A stretch of 64,000 nt of DNA from Parietaria judaica (GCA_954871525.1 OX940870.1:8649501-8713500), one strand, 5' to 3'; shown: positions 22,995 to 34,022, numbered from the stretch's first letter. Made by a program: numbers and translations. Notes: generated by a model not told the origin, from the letters alone.

Positions 22995-23880
22995 ATGGCG
23001 CCAAAGAGACGATCCGCTCGCGATGCATCTTCAGACGAGGTGAATAGATGTAACGAATACGCTGGATTGCGTCTACAATTGGAGGCCATAAAATGCTCCG
23101 TCGAAACGCTTCTTCAATAGCGACCCGAAGCACGGTTGGCCCCTCTTGACGAATCCGACACCAAAGACGTCCATGATAACCTTTTCGCCTGGAATTTTGG
23201 TAAACACGTCCATGCGATGCGGTCGCACGACGAAGCTCTAGAAAATTGTCGTTGGGAGTCGGCGTTCCACGAGATTATCTCAAAGTACGAGGAGAAGACG
23301 TACAACGAGTCGGAACACGCAGAGGCCGTGTACGATGAGTCGGTGTACGACAAGGCTGAGCACAGCGAGGCCGTGTACGACGAGTCGGAATGCGGCGAGG
23401 CCGTGTATGACGAGTCGGTATACAGTGAGACGGAGTACGGCGAGGCCGTGGATGAGAACGAGTATGACGAGGCCATGTACGATGGCGAGAGAGAACACGG
23501 CGAGACCATACACAAAGAATCAAAGTATGCTAAAGCGGCCGCATTGAGTCCATTGGCATTAAGGTGGAGATCACCGTGACAATCGTTTCACACCTGGAAA
23601 ACAAAAAATTTATAGAGGCGGTTTTATTGTCGATCACCGATTGATTCCGATAACTGTAGAGCAGGTTCGAGAACAACACACGAGTGTGAAAGCTACACTC
23701 GACGACACTTCGAGAAACGACACGATCGCGTCGGACGAAAAAGAAATCTTGGAGACATCACGGGATGGAGGCAAGAGTGAAAATCCAACGAAGTTTTTTT
23801 ACGGCGGCGACTTTGTCGCCGACACAAACGTGGCAATGAAAGCGGAATCCCGATACGGGCCGACAGACTAAATTCGAGGA
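22995..23880 (+). pseudogene. Internal ORF of the gypsy-like element, acidic Tyr-rich repeats
   Basis: ATG 22995 opens a frame (MAPKRRSARDASSDE) that runs to 23579 with one stop at 23118-23120. After a short gag-like helical segment (NLFAWNFGKHVHAMRSHDEA) comes a run of near-repeats such as EAVYDESVYDKAEHS and EAVYDESECGEAVYDES between about 23300 and 23510, built from a tandem DNA repeat around GAGGCCGTGTACGACGAGTC. A second open stretch reaches 23871. No protease, RT or integrase motif is present. It may be a diverged gag or an unrelated insert; I do not recognise the family. Confidence 0.6.
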
Positions 23881-23907
23881 CAAATTTTCTGTTGCGTGGG
23901 AGAATGA

Positions 23908-24232
23908 TGGAGCACGCGCACTGAGTTATGAAGTTACACAATCTCACGTATCTTGCCAAAATCATGCAAATTCATGCATATCTATTTTACTTACTATTAT
24001 ATCTACTTTGTGATATTATATTTTAATGTGGTTTAGTAGGTAATCAACGTATTTATTGCGTTTCTTTTACTTTTGATTCTTTTATAACTATTTTAGGAAC
24101 ATTAGTCTTTTATTTTTCCTTTATATATTGCTCGATAATTGCATGCAGAGACAGTTTTTGATAATGAATGAAAAATCGGTCTTTTGATCAAGAGCGTAAT
24201 TTTCGTTTTCCTTATAATATTCCGTGTCTACA
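23908..24232 (+). repeat. LTR2 of the gypsy-like element
   Basis: 325-bp partner of 22642-22961, ending TCTACA directly before the Copia-C gag codons. Confidence 0.88.
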
Positions 24233-24306
24233 TCACTTCCCGATCTTCATCGCCGTCGTATCTCTTCCGGTGGGTTTGCTTGGTGACGCCATGTGCTTTG
24301 ACTTAA
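24233..24306 (-). pseudogene. Copia-C gag N-terminus
   Basis: On the - strand, ATG at 24290 starts MASPSKPTGRDTTAMKIGK just after the primer-binding site (24307-24318). The frame is cut at 24233 by the gypsy-like element and picks up again at 22638 as GNVTPHYPM. The N-terminal layout parallels that of Copia-A (SKSTGGNVTLQYPM). Confidence 0.8.
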
Positions 24307-24320
24307 GCTCTGATACCAAA

Positions 24321-24587
24321 TGTTGGTTCCCGCTCTCCGATCGATTTACCGAAACACGACGCGCCGAGTCGACAAAAGCAAACGACAATAATAATCCCAC
24401 ATAGAAATCCGCACACCCACTCTTGTGTTTATATATATTATATATATAAGATGATGTGCAGTGCACAACGAGTATGACCATGACAGACAAAATAGGAAGA
24501 GATTTTGGAGTAAATGTATTACGCTATAATGAAGTACGCCGAATAATTACAAGAATTAGAGTTTAAAAAATGGTAGTATTTATATAG
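24321..24587 (-). repeat. Copia-C 5' LTR, inner part
   Basis: Inner part of the 5' LTR, next to the tRNA-Met primer-binding site. The LTR continues at 32314-32422 after the Mutator-like element and hAT insertions. It matches the 3' LTR remnant at 10321-10600. Confidence 0.85.
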
Positions 24588-25855
24588 AAAATCCAGCAAA
24601 TATTCAAATAACACCACATGTTTAAAAGAAATGCCTATAGTTTCATAAAATTGATTTGTACCCATTAATTAATCTGCTTTGACTAAATTACCCCTATTAT
24701 AAGTTATTAATTTTAATTTTTCGTTTTTATTATTTATTGAATTTTTTTTTCGAATTTGTTTCCTATAATTACGGTAATTATAATTTTCTTAATTATTTTT
24801 TTTAGAAATTAAAACTTGAATTCGTTGTTTGACGGGTCGAACCTCATTTATTACTCTTTATTATTTTGAATATCCTCTCACGCAATCTTTTCTCACTCGA
24901 CCTTGACTATTTTCTGCCCAAATTCTCTTCCGATTTTTTTCCGTCAAGTCCCGCGCCATCCTTTCCCAAATGCTCTCGTGCTCGTCGCCAAGATAATCGG
25001 ACGTCGCTAATTCTTGCCTCGCGTCGTTACAGTGATTCCGTCGCCCTTTTCTGTCGCTCGCAGTCGCTTTATTTGGTTGTTCGCCTCCGTCACTCGCGGT
25101 AGCTTCTCCATTGCCTCCGGTAAGTCCAAATTCCTTTCTTAAGTGGTTTAATTCCTATGCAGGTGGGTTTAATTAGTGCTCAACCCTTGTGGAAGTATAG
25201 GATTAAGCGATTCGTTTTGAATCTGTTTCTTATATTTGAATATGTATGATATCAATCATGTCTAGGGCAAAATTTTGATTGATATAATTTGAACCCATAT
25301 TTATAATTACCAATCTTTGGGTTTTTTGTTTTCTATTTTGATTCATGTTTAGGGACAAATCTCTGTTTCGAACTTTCTTGAATTTTACATTGATCTTGTA
25401 TTATCCGTATTTATAATTACCGAAATTTAATTTACAGCAATGGTAAGTTTAATCATGATTCTAATTTCAAAATTATAATTAGCGAATCGTGGTAAATTAT
25501 ACTATGAGATTTATCTGCAAAAAAATGTTGGCCCTAACGTTTTTTCGACCTAATATGGACACATGTGCTGTTTATAAATGTACCATTTTCATTGCGTTGC
25601 ACATACAAATTCAGTTTATAATACTTGAGGGAAAAAGGCTTTTTCAAAACCATATGTGTTTTCATTATTGCAGTGTGTATTTGGTAATTTATATTGCCGA
25701 AATTTTGGTAATTTAACTTACGAAATTTAGGTAATGAATGCTGTGCTTATGCTTACAGTTAATTTTTATCACATATTTTGGGCTTACATTTTATGAAATC
25801 TTGAGTTTGAATTTTAATGTTAATTCATAATTTTTATTACGTGCGACTTTGGGTA

Positions 25856-27381
25856 ATGAAATCAACAAATCCTTCAATGGCGTCAACAAGTTCCAATGTG
25901 CGCCCATCACGTTGCAAAGGTATTTAGTATGTTATATGACATATATCATTTGTTTTTGCTATAACATGCATTTATTCATTTTGCTTTTATAGGAAAGAAA
26001 AATATACCCATTGAACCAGTTGAAAAACTTTCATCATCTCGCAAACGGACAAAACCACCTATGTGTGTGGAGCAACCAATACCATCTTCAAGCGAGCAGA
26101 AGTTAAATCAAAAGAAAGAATCTTAAATAAAGGTATGTTTACCTTTTAATTTCAAATTTTTGTATTCATAATTACAAAAAATTTGGTAATAATACTTAAA
26201 TATTGTGTAGTTTCTTGTTCCCGATGAACATCGGCACATTGGTATAAGACTTAACACTTACCAGAGTTTTCATATAATTGAGACAATCAAGACGGCCATT
26301 TCTAATCGTCCAAGATGTATGGAGGGTTTCAAGAATGGCCCATGTGAATTCTTATATTTCAACCAACACGAAACTCCGGCCCGTTGTCGAGGGACATGGC
26401 GACACGTTGTCGAGGGACATGGCGACACGTTGTCGTTTATGTTCAACGACTAAGTGATTTACTTTGGTCTGAAAGATTTTGGAAAGGTTACGGGACTGAA
26501 TTGTTCTGCATATTCTGACCCGGTTTACAAAAAAGTGGAGGTAACAGAGAATAATTTACCTGCCCAGTTTTTTCAAAACTCATCCTAGATTAAGCTTCTA
26601 GCCTTTGATGATTTACTAAAGGATTCGAATGCTCTCAGTAAAGTGGATTTAGTGAAGATTGTCAATCTGTTTTTTGTTGAGTCTTTCCTCGATGGCAAAC
26701 AGAGGACAACACCAATCCGCAACAAGAATGTTGATTTAGCAAATGATTTGGAAGCTTTCAACAATTTTCCTTGGGAAAGATTCATATATGAGAAGACGAG
26801 GCTTGCTATTTTGACCGGTGCGCATGCTCTAAGCAAGCAACAAATCTGACGGGCTACAACATGGGTGGCACGCCGTTTTCTATATTGGCGAACATAACGG
26901 ATGCGATACCGATGCTTGTGGTGTCTCGACTTGTTTAGAAGATTGATACGCCTATACTATTATCCATGTTAAAATTGATTTTCAATGGTAAAGCCCATGA
27001 TTCAACGGTTACTGCTATCTTTGAGAATGATAGTTTCTCATTTTTAACGGTTGTTGTTATTGTCTAGAATGAATTCTAATTCCCTGCTTTTTTTATACAG
27101 TTTATAAATACATTATTCAAATATATTAGTTAATTTTTATTTTCATTTGTGTTGTAGCTTGAGGTTCTCCCTCAATTTGTAGCCCGACCGAACTCAAAGA
27201 TATCAATTGAAAAGTTGCATCTTGAGGTCAAAGAACTAAAGTTAGAAAACAATTTATTGAAGGCCCGCCTAAGTGAAATAGAGGATACCTTAGTCCTATT
27301 TAAAAAATTTCTTCTACAATGTCCTGTGGTTGAAGTGCCTGCGAAACCCGATAAACAACCACCTAGTCATGAGGTTTTACA
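25856..27381 (+). pseudogene. DUF1985-like gene of the Mutator-like element, broken
   Basis: Exons inferred by eye: 25856-25919 (MKSTNPSMASTSS...), 25993-about 26135, 26211-about 27065 and about 27160-27381. The third contains the DUF1985-like core: IYFGLKDFGKVTGLNCSAY, then VDLVKIVNLFFVESFLDG, then NDLEAFNNFPWERF. The last is a coiled coil (EKLHLEVKELKLENNLLKAR). Lesions are stops at about 26124 and 26451, one near 26586, and a 23-bp tandem duplication (26382-26427) that shifts the frame. DUF1985 proteins are usually fused to Ulp1-like cysteine protease domains in plant transposons; that part is absent. Confidence 0.65.
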
Positions 27382-27540
27382 GGTAATTATATTGTCTAAT
27401 TTAAATTACGATTCCACCTTTTTTAGTATCATAAATATATTTACTTTTTCACAATCGTAACTATACTTATGGTTTGATTAATTCGTAATTAAATTTTTAT
27501 TCACAACCGTAACTTTACTTATTTTTTTTAAGTATGTTTA

Positions 27541-30295
27541 TGTTGGACATATGTGTCCTTAAACAAGATATTTGTCCATTTGTAAAAGATTATGACAAGT
27601 CGTTGAATAAAGATGCTACTTATTATGTTAATCTTATTATAGTTTCCTTAGAGTAAAATAGAATGTTTGATTCCTTAGTTCATAAAGGATGCAATTATGT
27701 TATTATTATCACAACAGAGTCATGTGAGGAAGAATTAATAAGCATAATAAATGAACTTAAAATGTCCGTGACCTGATTAACTGGGTGGGAGCCCATTAAT
27801 CGGTAAGGTCATTAATGTGACTGAAGTGTCAATCCTATTCTGGATTTTGTGTGTGTCAACACTCACTAGAAGTGCATTAAGTATGAAGCGTCTTCATACT
27901 GGACTGGACCTGACTTAAACTCAAGAAGTTGTCATATAAGACCGTCACTGACAACTTGTAGTTGAGTCGCAAAATGATGATCAAATGGATATTAGTTCTA
28001 AGTACTGAGTGGTCGTGAGTCCGAGCTGCTGACTTGATTGCTCTTTGATTTAACCGTTAAAGAACACAAGATATTACCGCTGTTCCCAACACTATTATTT
28101 TGGGAACATGATAGTCAGTAGTAAGGATTGCTTGATCATAGACATGGGCATCACACAGCTCTCTTCAGAGTCATGATGATTCCCTTGGTTGTCAGTGGTG
28201 AGAAGTGAGAGATACCCGTGCGCAACATATGAATCGAAACCATAAGTGGGTTACTCATAATATTACTAGCTGAGTCAAGGATGAAAATGCATTGAGGGGC
28301 ATTACGGTACAAACCGCCTGCTCATGTGTGGGTCATCAAGTGAAAGAACAATAATCGGTATTTGATTGAATCTAATAAACACCCTGCTGTATATAAGGGA
28401 ATAATATATACCGTATCACTAAATAGTGCAGCCTCGGGTCTATAGTGGAATCACTTCGAGGTTTGACGAACACCTAGCAGTTCGTTGGAGCTTAAGTGAT
28501 ACGGGTCCATGGTCCCCAGGATAGCTCCGTAACGGATGATACGTACGTGATTAAAATACATTCTGGATAATGTTTAATCATTTGGCTCGACTTATAAAAC
28601 TGACAAGTCTGTATTAGACGTCAGATTGTTTTATCGATAGCGTGGCAAAAGTATCATATTTTGGTACACGAAAATAACTGATAAAAAGAAAGTTAGAATT
28701 TAGATTTTCTAACAGCACTATGTTGTTCTAAATTAAATTCTAAGCAACTTTGCTTTTTGAACCAAATCATTTTGACTTACGGTTTGTGATTTATGAATTT
28801 TCTAAGTTTATGACTCGGTTCGATAAACTATGAAATTAAATCACATGTCACGAATTTAAATGATGGTGTTGCACCATGACATTTAATGTATGATAAATAG
28901 ATCAGGCTTTATTAATATAATTTAATTATTTGGATTTAATTATTAATATCTTATTAATAATTAAAGGATTTATATTAATAAATAAATAATATATATTTAT
29001 GTATTATTTAATGTGTATATTCGAATTAGGGTTTGGAGATAACAAACCCTAGATAAATTCGAATCACTGAATTGAAGATTTTATTTTTGCGGCATAAGTA
29101 CTCGAAGTTTGGTATCTTGGCAAAAACCCTAAAATCAATTTAATCCATTGGATCGGTTATGATTTAGTATCAACCGTTGGATTGAGATAATTGATTTGAA
29201 CCCTAATGTAATTCGAAATTGAAACTTGGTGACCAAGTTTAGGTATTTCGAATTTGCTTAATTAATTCTGTCCATTGGATAGGTTTTGAGATTTTATCTT
29301 TAAACCGTCGGATTAGAAATTAATTAATATTATATATATGATATTAAAATTTGAATAAATTTGAGATAAGAGTTCGAATTAGGGTTTTGTAAAACCCTAG
29401 GGTATTTGACTTTATCCCTAATTGATTTGATCCATTGGATTGGTTTAAGATTTAATTCTAACCATTGGATCTAGATAATCATTAACAAATTCGAATTTAA
29501 ATATATGTATATAATATAATTCGAATAAATATAATATGATGATAAGATTAAATGTTTTAATCTTATCTTATATTATTTAATTAATTAAATCACTGATTAA
29601 TTATATCCATTGGATCTAGATGAGATTAAATCTGGATCATTGGATTGAAATAATTATTTATATTTAATTAAAAGAATTCGAATATTGGGAGGGAAAATCT
29701 CCAAATCGGTTACAGCTTGAGCCTATAAATAGGAAGCTCATTCTACACATTTCACACACCTCTCCCCAGAGCAAAAACTCCAGCTCTCCCTCTCTCTCTA
29801 GGGTCTGCGAGTTTTCTGCTTCTGATCTCTCTTCTGGTTCGGCTTAGGAGATATTTTTCTCCGGTAGCTTTAAAAGAACCGTCAGTTAAATTTTGCGACG
29901 GAGTCCTGCCAGCGAAGCCCACGCTTCGGTAGCGAGGAATCTAGGAGAATATCCCTGAAGATCACGGGAGTTTCCCTCAGCACCGGCGGAGCCCTGCCCA
30001 AGTCAGAACGCGCAGCCAGAATCATCAGTTGAGGTACGGCCTTATGCATTGGGTAAATAAATGCAACCATTTACTGCTTTCTATTTATTTCCTATTCGAC
30101 TAGATTATTAATAATGAATATGAAAATATTAGATTCGAAATATTTATCAGATCTCGTTTTGTTGTTACCCGATATCCGTGTCGTCGGTCCGATAACAAGA
30201 TTTCCGCTTTAAAATGATTTTTTAAATGTTACCGGGACGGCCCGGAGGCTATTATCGCGGTAAGGAAGTCCACTTGATACCTCCGATTTCCAACA
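27541..30295 (+). mobile_element. Solo LTR of the Copia-D family
   Basis: A 2755-bp LTR beginning TGTTGGACAT and ending TTTCCAACA, flanked by the perfect duplication GTTTA (27536-27540 and 30296-30300). It matches the Copia-D LTRs along its whole length but is clearly more diverged than they are from each other. A promoter-like GCCTATAAATAGG lies at 29721-29733. The structure means a full element inserted here and was reduced by LTR-LTR recombination. Confidence 0.93.
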
Positions 30296-30300
30296 GTTTA

Positions 30301-31502
30301 TAATTTGAATCCAATACTTTTGCGGTTGAAAGTCCTCCTGAAGCTCATAACTAACCACAAAATTAATATTGTTATCATGTGTTAAGAATTTTTGTAAATA
30401 TATATACACAATTGTTTTATTATGTACGTATAACTTTAGATAATGCAGACACCGCAAGTTGTGAAACGAAAGACGATATCAACTGACACCGGAAAGGAAT
30501 GCTCGATGTCTCTCCTTCCATATATATTGATTATCCTGCACAGTTTAATAGTAAATATTACAGATTCGTATACATTGATTATCCTGCATGGTTTAATAGT
30601 AATTAAAATTACGAATACAATGAATGAATTTTCATATACAAATTTGTAACTTAAAGTACAGTTACGAGTATACTGTAAAATGGTCTATCAAACCATAGCA
30701 ATCTTTGTTTCCATGGTAATCGTAACTTAGTGTACCATTACAATCATGCGTAATTATTTTCAGAATTTAACTCAAATTACACTCCTAATTCACGACTTGC
30801 CTACCGTAATACTATTTCCAATTGGTTTCATAAATTACGATTAATTTACTCTACGCTATACCTTTCAAAAAATACCATTAATTGAGTGAACAAAGTATCT
30901 CAATGGAACGATATCATCGGTTCTCATGAGGCCAAAAGTGAATAAGAACTATAATCACAAATCAAATATACTCACCAATGCGTTTGTGCTGAATCTCACG
31001 AAGGCTTGCAGATGATCCAAAATAGGTTTTCAATCGTTTTCTTCTGTCCCTCCAAACAAGGTTTTCAAATCTATCGACAAATGCTTCTGCAAAAAAAATT
31101 GCGAATTGATTTTGCTTTCAAAATTAAATCGTTAAATAATTATTATAAAATTTTGAATTTCAAATTAAATCGTGTAAATAGGAATAAATTTTGTTTTGAA
31201 AACTGATATACCAATATTTAAGGAAAGAATTATATTTGATTTAAACATAATATTGAAAAGGAATTTTATTTGAATAAATAGTGATCCAAACGTATCCTAT
31301 TTTTAAGGAAACTGATTTTTTTTTGTTATTAATTATATAGAGTAATCATGAATTTCGTTTATTAAATTTTTTACCCGTTAAAAAATTTACAAGGGCAGAT
31401 TCGTAAAAAAATTAGGCAGTTTGTGTTTTTAATTATTAAAAACAAGTTTGGGCATTTTTTTAAACATTTAGCTACAAATTGGCATTTGCTTCATTTACCT
31501 AT
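30301..31502. other. Right part of the Mutator-like element
   Basis: Continues the element after the solo LTR. It includes a short exon-like piece (MQTPQVVKRKTISTDTGK from 30443) and AT-rich DNA down to the right inverted repeat at about 31400-31502. No catalytic domain is recognisable. Confidence 0.5.
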
Positions 31503-31508
31503 ATTTAT

Positions 31509-32301
31509 TAGGGGTGAAAATTTTGTCACCGTTTCCCGGTTTCGTCCCGGTTCCGGACCGGTTTAAGAAAAAAATAGGGAAATTGTGTTTAAAACCGGGA
31601 ACCGGTACTTCCCGGTTCCCGATTTTCGGAACCGTGAACCGGAACCGGGAACCAGAATCGTTTTTCCCGATTTTTGGTACCGGTTTCGGTTTATGTATTT
31701 TTATGTCGTTTTTTAAATATTTTTATGTCGTTTTGGTTTAATATGTCATTTTGTTTTCTATAGAATTATATGTCATTTTTTACCATTAAAAAAATTAGGG
31801 TTTATGCCTCCTTCCTCATTCCTCTCTCTCGCTTGCGACTCTTTATCCCTACCTTCTCTCTGCTTTTGGCTTTTCCTCGTCCATGTTTGATTTCCTTCTG
31901 TGAAATATCTTTTATGGTTTATTCTATATCAATTGCACCCATTCGAAAGGCTTGATTTCCTCGCTTTTTTTTCTTTGATTTCGGTTTCTTTTCCTTCTCT
32001 CAAGTTTTTCTTTTTTTCTTCGAATGATTCCAGCCCTCTAATGTGATTTCGGCGCTGCTTTCCTCCCGACTCCAGAGAAGTCGAACGCTTTACTCCCGGT
32101 TTTAGTCATGAATTATATCATGAATTTTTTCACGATTCTCTCACGAATTTTTCCCGGTCCCGGTTCCGGTTCCAGTTTTCAAAAAAAAGGGGAAATGTAC
32201 AATTGGAACCGGGAACCGGTACCAAGAAAAAAATCCCAAATTTTCAAGATAGTTACCAAAAAATAAAAATATACCGGTTCCCGGTTCCGCTTTCACCACT
32301 A
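31509..32301. mobile_element. Non-autonomous hAT (Ac-like) element
   Basis: A 793-bp element with ends TAGGGGTGAAA...TTTCACCACTA, close to the Ac-type hAT terminal repeat, flanked by the perfect 8-bp duplication ATATTTAT (31501-31508; 32302-32309). Both subterminal regions are crowded with CCGGTTCCCGG-type motifs on either strand, presumably transposase-binding sites. There is no transposase gene. Its insertion point is the edge of the Mutator-like element. Confidence 0.93.
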
Positions 32302-32313
32302 ATATTTATATAG

Positions 32314-32422
32314 GCTCACTACTATCTAATCAACTTGTACTTGAAGCAGTAAATAAAACTTCCTGAACAAGGAGCTAACACGTGGCTTTGCTTACTGACC
32401 AAGGCAAAGTTTAGAGTTCACA
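32314..32422 (-). repeat. Copia-C 5' LTR, outer part
   Basis: Begins GGCTCACTACTATC, which follows ATTTATATA in the 3' LTR copy at 10590-10605, and ends GAGTTCACA just before the target duplication TATTC. It completes the LTR whose inner part is at 24321-24587. Confidence 0.8.
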
Positions 32423-32793
32423 TATTCATCAATTGGACATCCTAATTAAGAAATTAAATACTTAAGTTTAATATATATTCAGTAAATAAACACTTCATTA
32501 TATATATAAAATGTATAAAAATAAAATATTTTATGCTCTAATCGAGCCGAAATGAATCTCATCGTATTAATGTCGTTCCGTATTCACTTGTTATTTAATC
32601 ATGCTTCACGCGGTGAGATCCAGATTCGTTCAAAATATACCAAAATCCATTTATAACTTTTTATAACCGGTCGTGCATCTTGTCCATCCCTAGATGAATG
32701 CATTCGATATACATAAATTAATGAGACTTAAATACGTGGACTCGATCGGATAAGGTCGGTCTTTATATGCGATCGAAAAGCATACGAATCCTT

Positions 32794-32803
32794 CTATATA
32801 TAC
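32794..32803 (+). promoter_or_regulatory. TATA box of EF-hand gene A2
   Basis: CTATATATACAC, about 145 bp before ATG 32944, in a setting comparable to CTATATATATACG before A1. Confidence 0.55.
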
Positions 32804-32943
32804 ACTCCTAACCGGTGCCCATATAATTAAGCAGCAATATACAACCACCTTCTTACTTACACATCTTATTCATTAACTACGTACATACTCTATTTTCAAT
32901 AAAGTTTTTATTTTTTACTATTTCACCAAATATCCAAAGGAAC

Positions 32944-33279
32944 ATGTATACTATTACTTTAAAGAATGTGGAACCCAATCTCCGATTGTCCTTGCCCTCG
33001 GTTCCTAACTCTGAAGCGTTCAGACGACCACTGATGGTATCGTACAACGAAGAACAGCTTCGAAGCATTCTGACACGCTTTGACACCGATGGCGACGGCC
33101 GTTTGAGCAAGAAAGAGCTCCACGACGCCTTCAAGACCCTCGGATCGCGCTGGGCCGGCTTCCAAGCCACCTGTGCGCTCCTCTGTGCCGACCGAAACGA
33201 CGATGGATATATCCAGAACGGGGACGAGTTTGATATTCTCATCAAATATGTGATGAAGATCGGCTACACCGTCAAGTAG
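32944..33279 (+). CDS. Two-EF-hand calcium-binding protein, type A (A2)
   Basis: Intronless gene for a 111-residue protein, paralogous to A1 (shared LSLPSVPN-like tail, LGSRW linker, KIGYTVK end). EF-hand 1 has a canonical loop (DTDGDGRLSKKE, residues 46-57). EF-hand 2 reads DRNDDGYIQNGDEF: one residue has been inserted relative to A1, so position 12 is Asp and the usual Glu is at position 13. Gly4 is also replaced by Asp. This probably weakens or alters Ca2+/Mg2+ binding at site 2. The gene lies about 520 bp from the right edge of the nested Copia-C insertion. ATG 32944 is the first ATG after the TATA box near 32794 and aligns with the A1 start. No signal peptide is visible; the protein target is unknown. 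Confidence 0.9.
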   Translation: MYTITLKNVEPNLRLSLPSVPNSEAFRRPLMVSYNEEQLRSILTRFDTDGDGRLSKKELHDAFKTLGSRWAGFQATCALLCADRNDDGYIQNGDEFDILIKYVMKIGYTVK

Positions 33280-33687
33280 ACTGGCTTTTGTGTTTCATAT
33301 TTATATATCTAGCTAGTTCTTGTCTTAGATATACGTAGGTGATAGATTAGCATGCATAAGAACGTATAATCTGATCACGTAAAAGGAACAGTATTATCGT
33401 TATGCTTATGTAGTTGGACTTCTGGATATGGGTTTTTGTTCATCAAGCTCATGCAAGCCCTAAGCTAATCTCTGTGTGTGTGTGTATATCTATTATATAT
33501 ATATGTATATATATATATGTCTGTGTGTGTTGCGTGTGTACATATATATTATAAGAAGTTACCAGCAGTTTCACTATTTCGAGCTTATAAAGAAACTTGT
33601 TGAATAATTTTTCAACGCTTTCAATTTTAATTTTCATATACTTCAGTTAATAATACATGTTTTGGGTGTAGGGTTGTAGTGTTATAT

Positions 33688-33720
<33 letters not shown>

Positions 33721-33798
33721 GTAAATATAAAGGAAACTTCAGTTTCTTTGCTCCAAAATGAAGTTTGAACAGAATTGTTCTCTATTTTAATAACTTTC

Positions 33799-34022
33799 AA
33801 TAATTATGCCCAAAATGTTTGACTTAAAGATAAAAAAGTGTTCAAAAAATTTTAGACAATTTTTTATGTGTAATTTTCTAAACTAAAATTATCTAACTGG
33901 AAGAACAAAAGTGGTTAAATCAAAGACTAAAAGTGTCTAAATATATTATTTTGAAAAAATGTCTAATTGAAGAACAAAAGTGTTCAACTTAACGACTAAA
34001 AGTGTTTGGGGCATAATTATTA
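33799..34022. mobile_element. Possible small MITE
   Basis: Ends carry the inverted repeat ATAATTATGCCC(A/C)AAA (left near 33800; right, complement, near 34005-34020), followed inside by TTTGACTTAAAG-like sequence on the left and its approximate complement on the right. The interior repeats GAAGAACAAAAGTG and ACTAAAAGTGT. No clear target duplication was found. Confidence 0.4.

Larger units (their letters stand above)
22639..24232 (+). mobile_element. Short gypsy-like non-autonomous LTR retrotransposon
   Basis: A 1.6-kb element with two LTRs of about 320 bp (22642-22961 and 23908-24232), both running from TGGAGCAC to GTCTACA. A degenerate tRNA-Met primer-binding site (TTGTATCAAAGCC) follows LTR1, and the purine tract GTGGGAGAA precedes LTR2, set in the AATTCGAGGACAAATTTTCT context typical of Ty3/gypsy ends. 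It encodes only a broken ORF and no protease, RT or integrase. It splits the Copia-C gag gene after the codons for MKIGK. I could not find a 5-bp target duplication. Confidence 0.82.
24588..31502 (+). mobile_element. Mutator-like element with DUF1985 ORF
   Basis: An element of about 4.2 kb without its solo-LTR insert. The ends form imperfect inverted repeats over at least 50 bp (left AGCAAATATTCAA...ATGTTTAAAAGAAATGCC; right, complement, AGCAAATGCCAA...ATGTTTAAAAAAATGCC). The flanks repeat ATTTATATAG (24578-24587; 32304-32313), a 9-10-bp duplication typical of Mutator-like elements. It contains a promoter/5' UTR-like CT-rich region (24870-25130), DUF1985-type coding exons and a coiled-coil exon. 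No transposase or Ulp1 protease catalytic domain is seen. Plant Mutator-like elements carrying DUF1985/Ulp1-type genes are known, and this resembles one of them. Confidence 0.7.
10321..32422 (-). mobile_element. Copia-C: outermost element of a nested insertion
   Basis: A Ty1/copia element read on the - strand, expanded to 22.1 kb by later insertions. It is flanked by TATTC at 10316-10320 and 32423-32427. Its own parts, in - strand order, are: 5' LTR (32314-32422 plus 24321-24587), primer-binding site (24307-24318), gag start (24233-24306), rest of gag with protease and pre-integrase (21207-22638), integrase (10636-10983), and a truncated 3' LTR (10321-about 10635). Reverse transcriptase, RNase H and the polypurine tract are missing. 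The insertions it carries are described separately. Confidence 0.85.

Noticed and set aside
23290..23520. CRISPR-like or other spaced repeat array
   Set aside because: The units are contiguous coding repeats of variable sequence in a plant retroelement, without constant repeats and unique spacers.
23114..23523. Serine- or arginine-rich frames on the - strand
   Set aside because: They are antisense shadows of the Tyr/Asp/Glu repeat in the gypsy-like element.
22639..24237. A 5-bp target duplication for the gypsy-like element
   Set aside because: Flanks CTTAG or CTTCT and TCACT do not match, so none is claimed.
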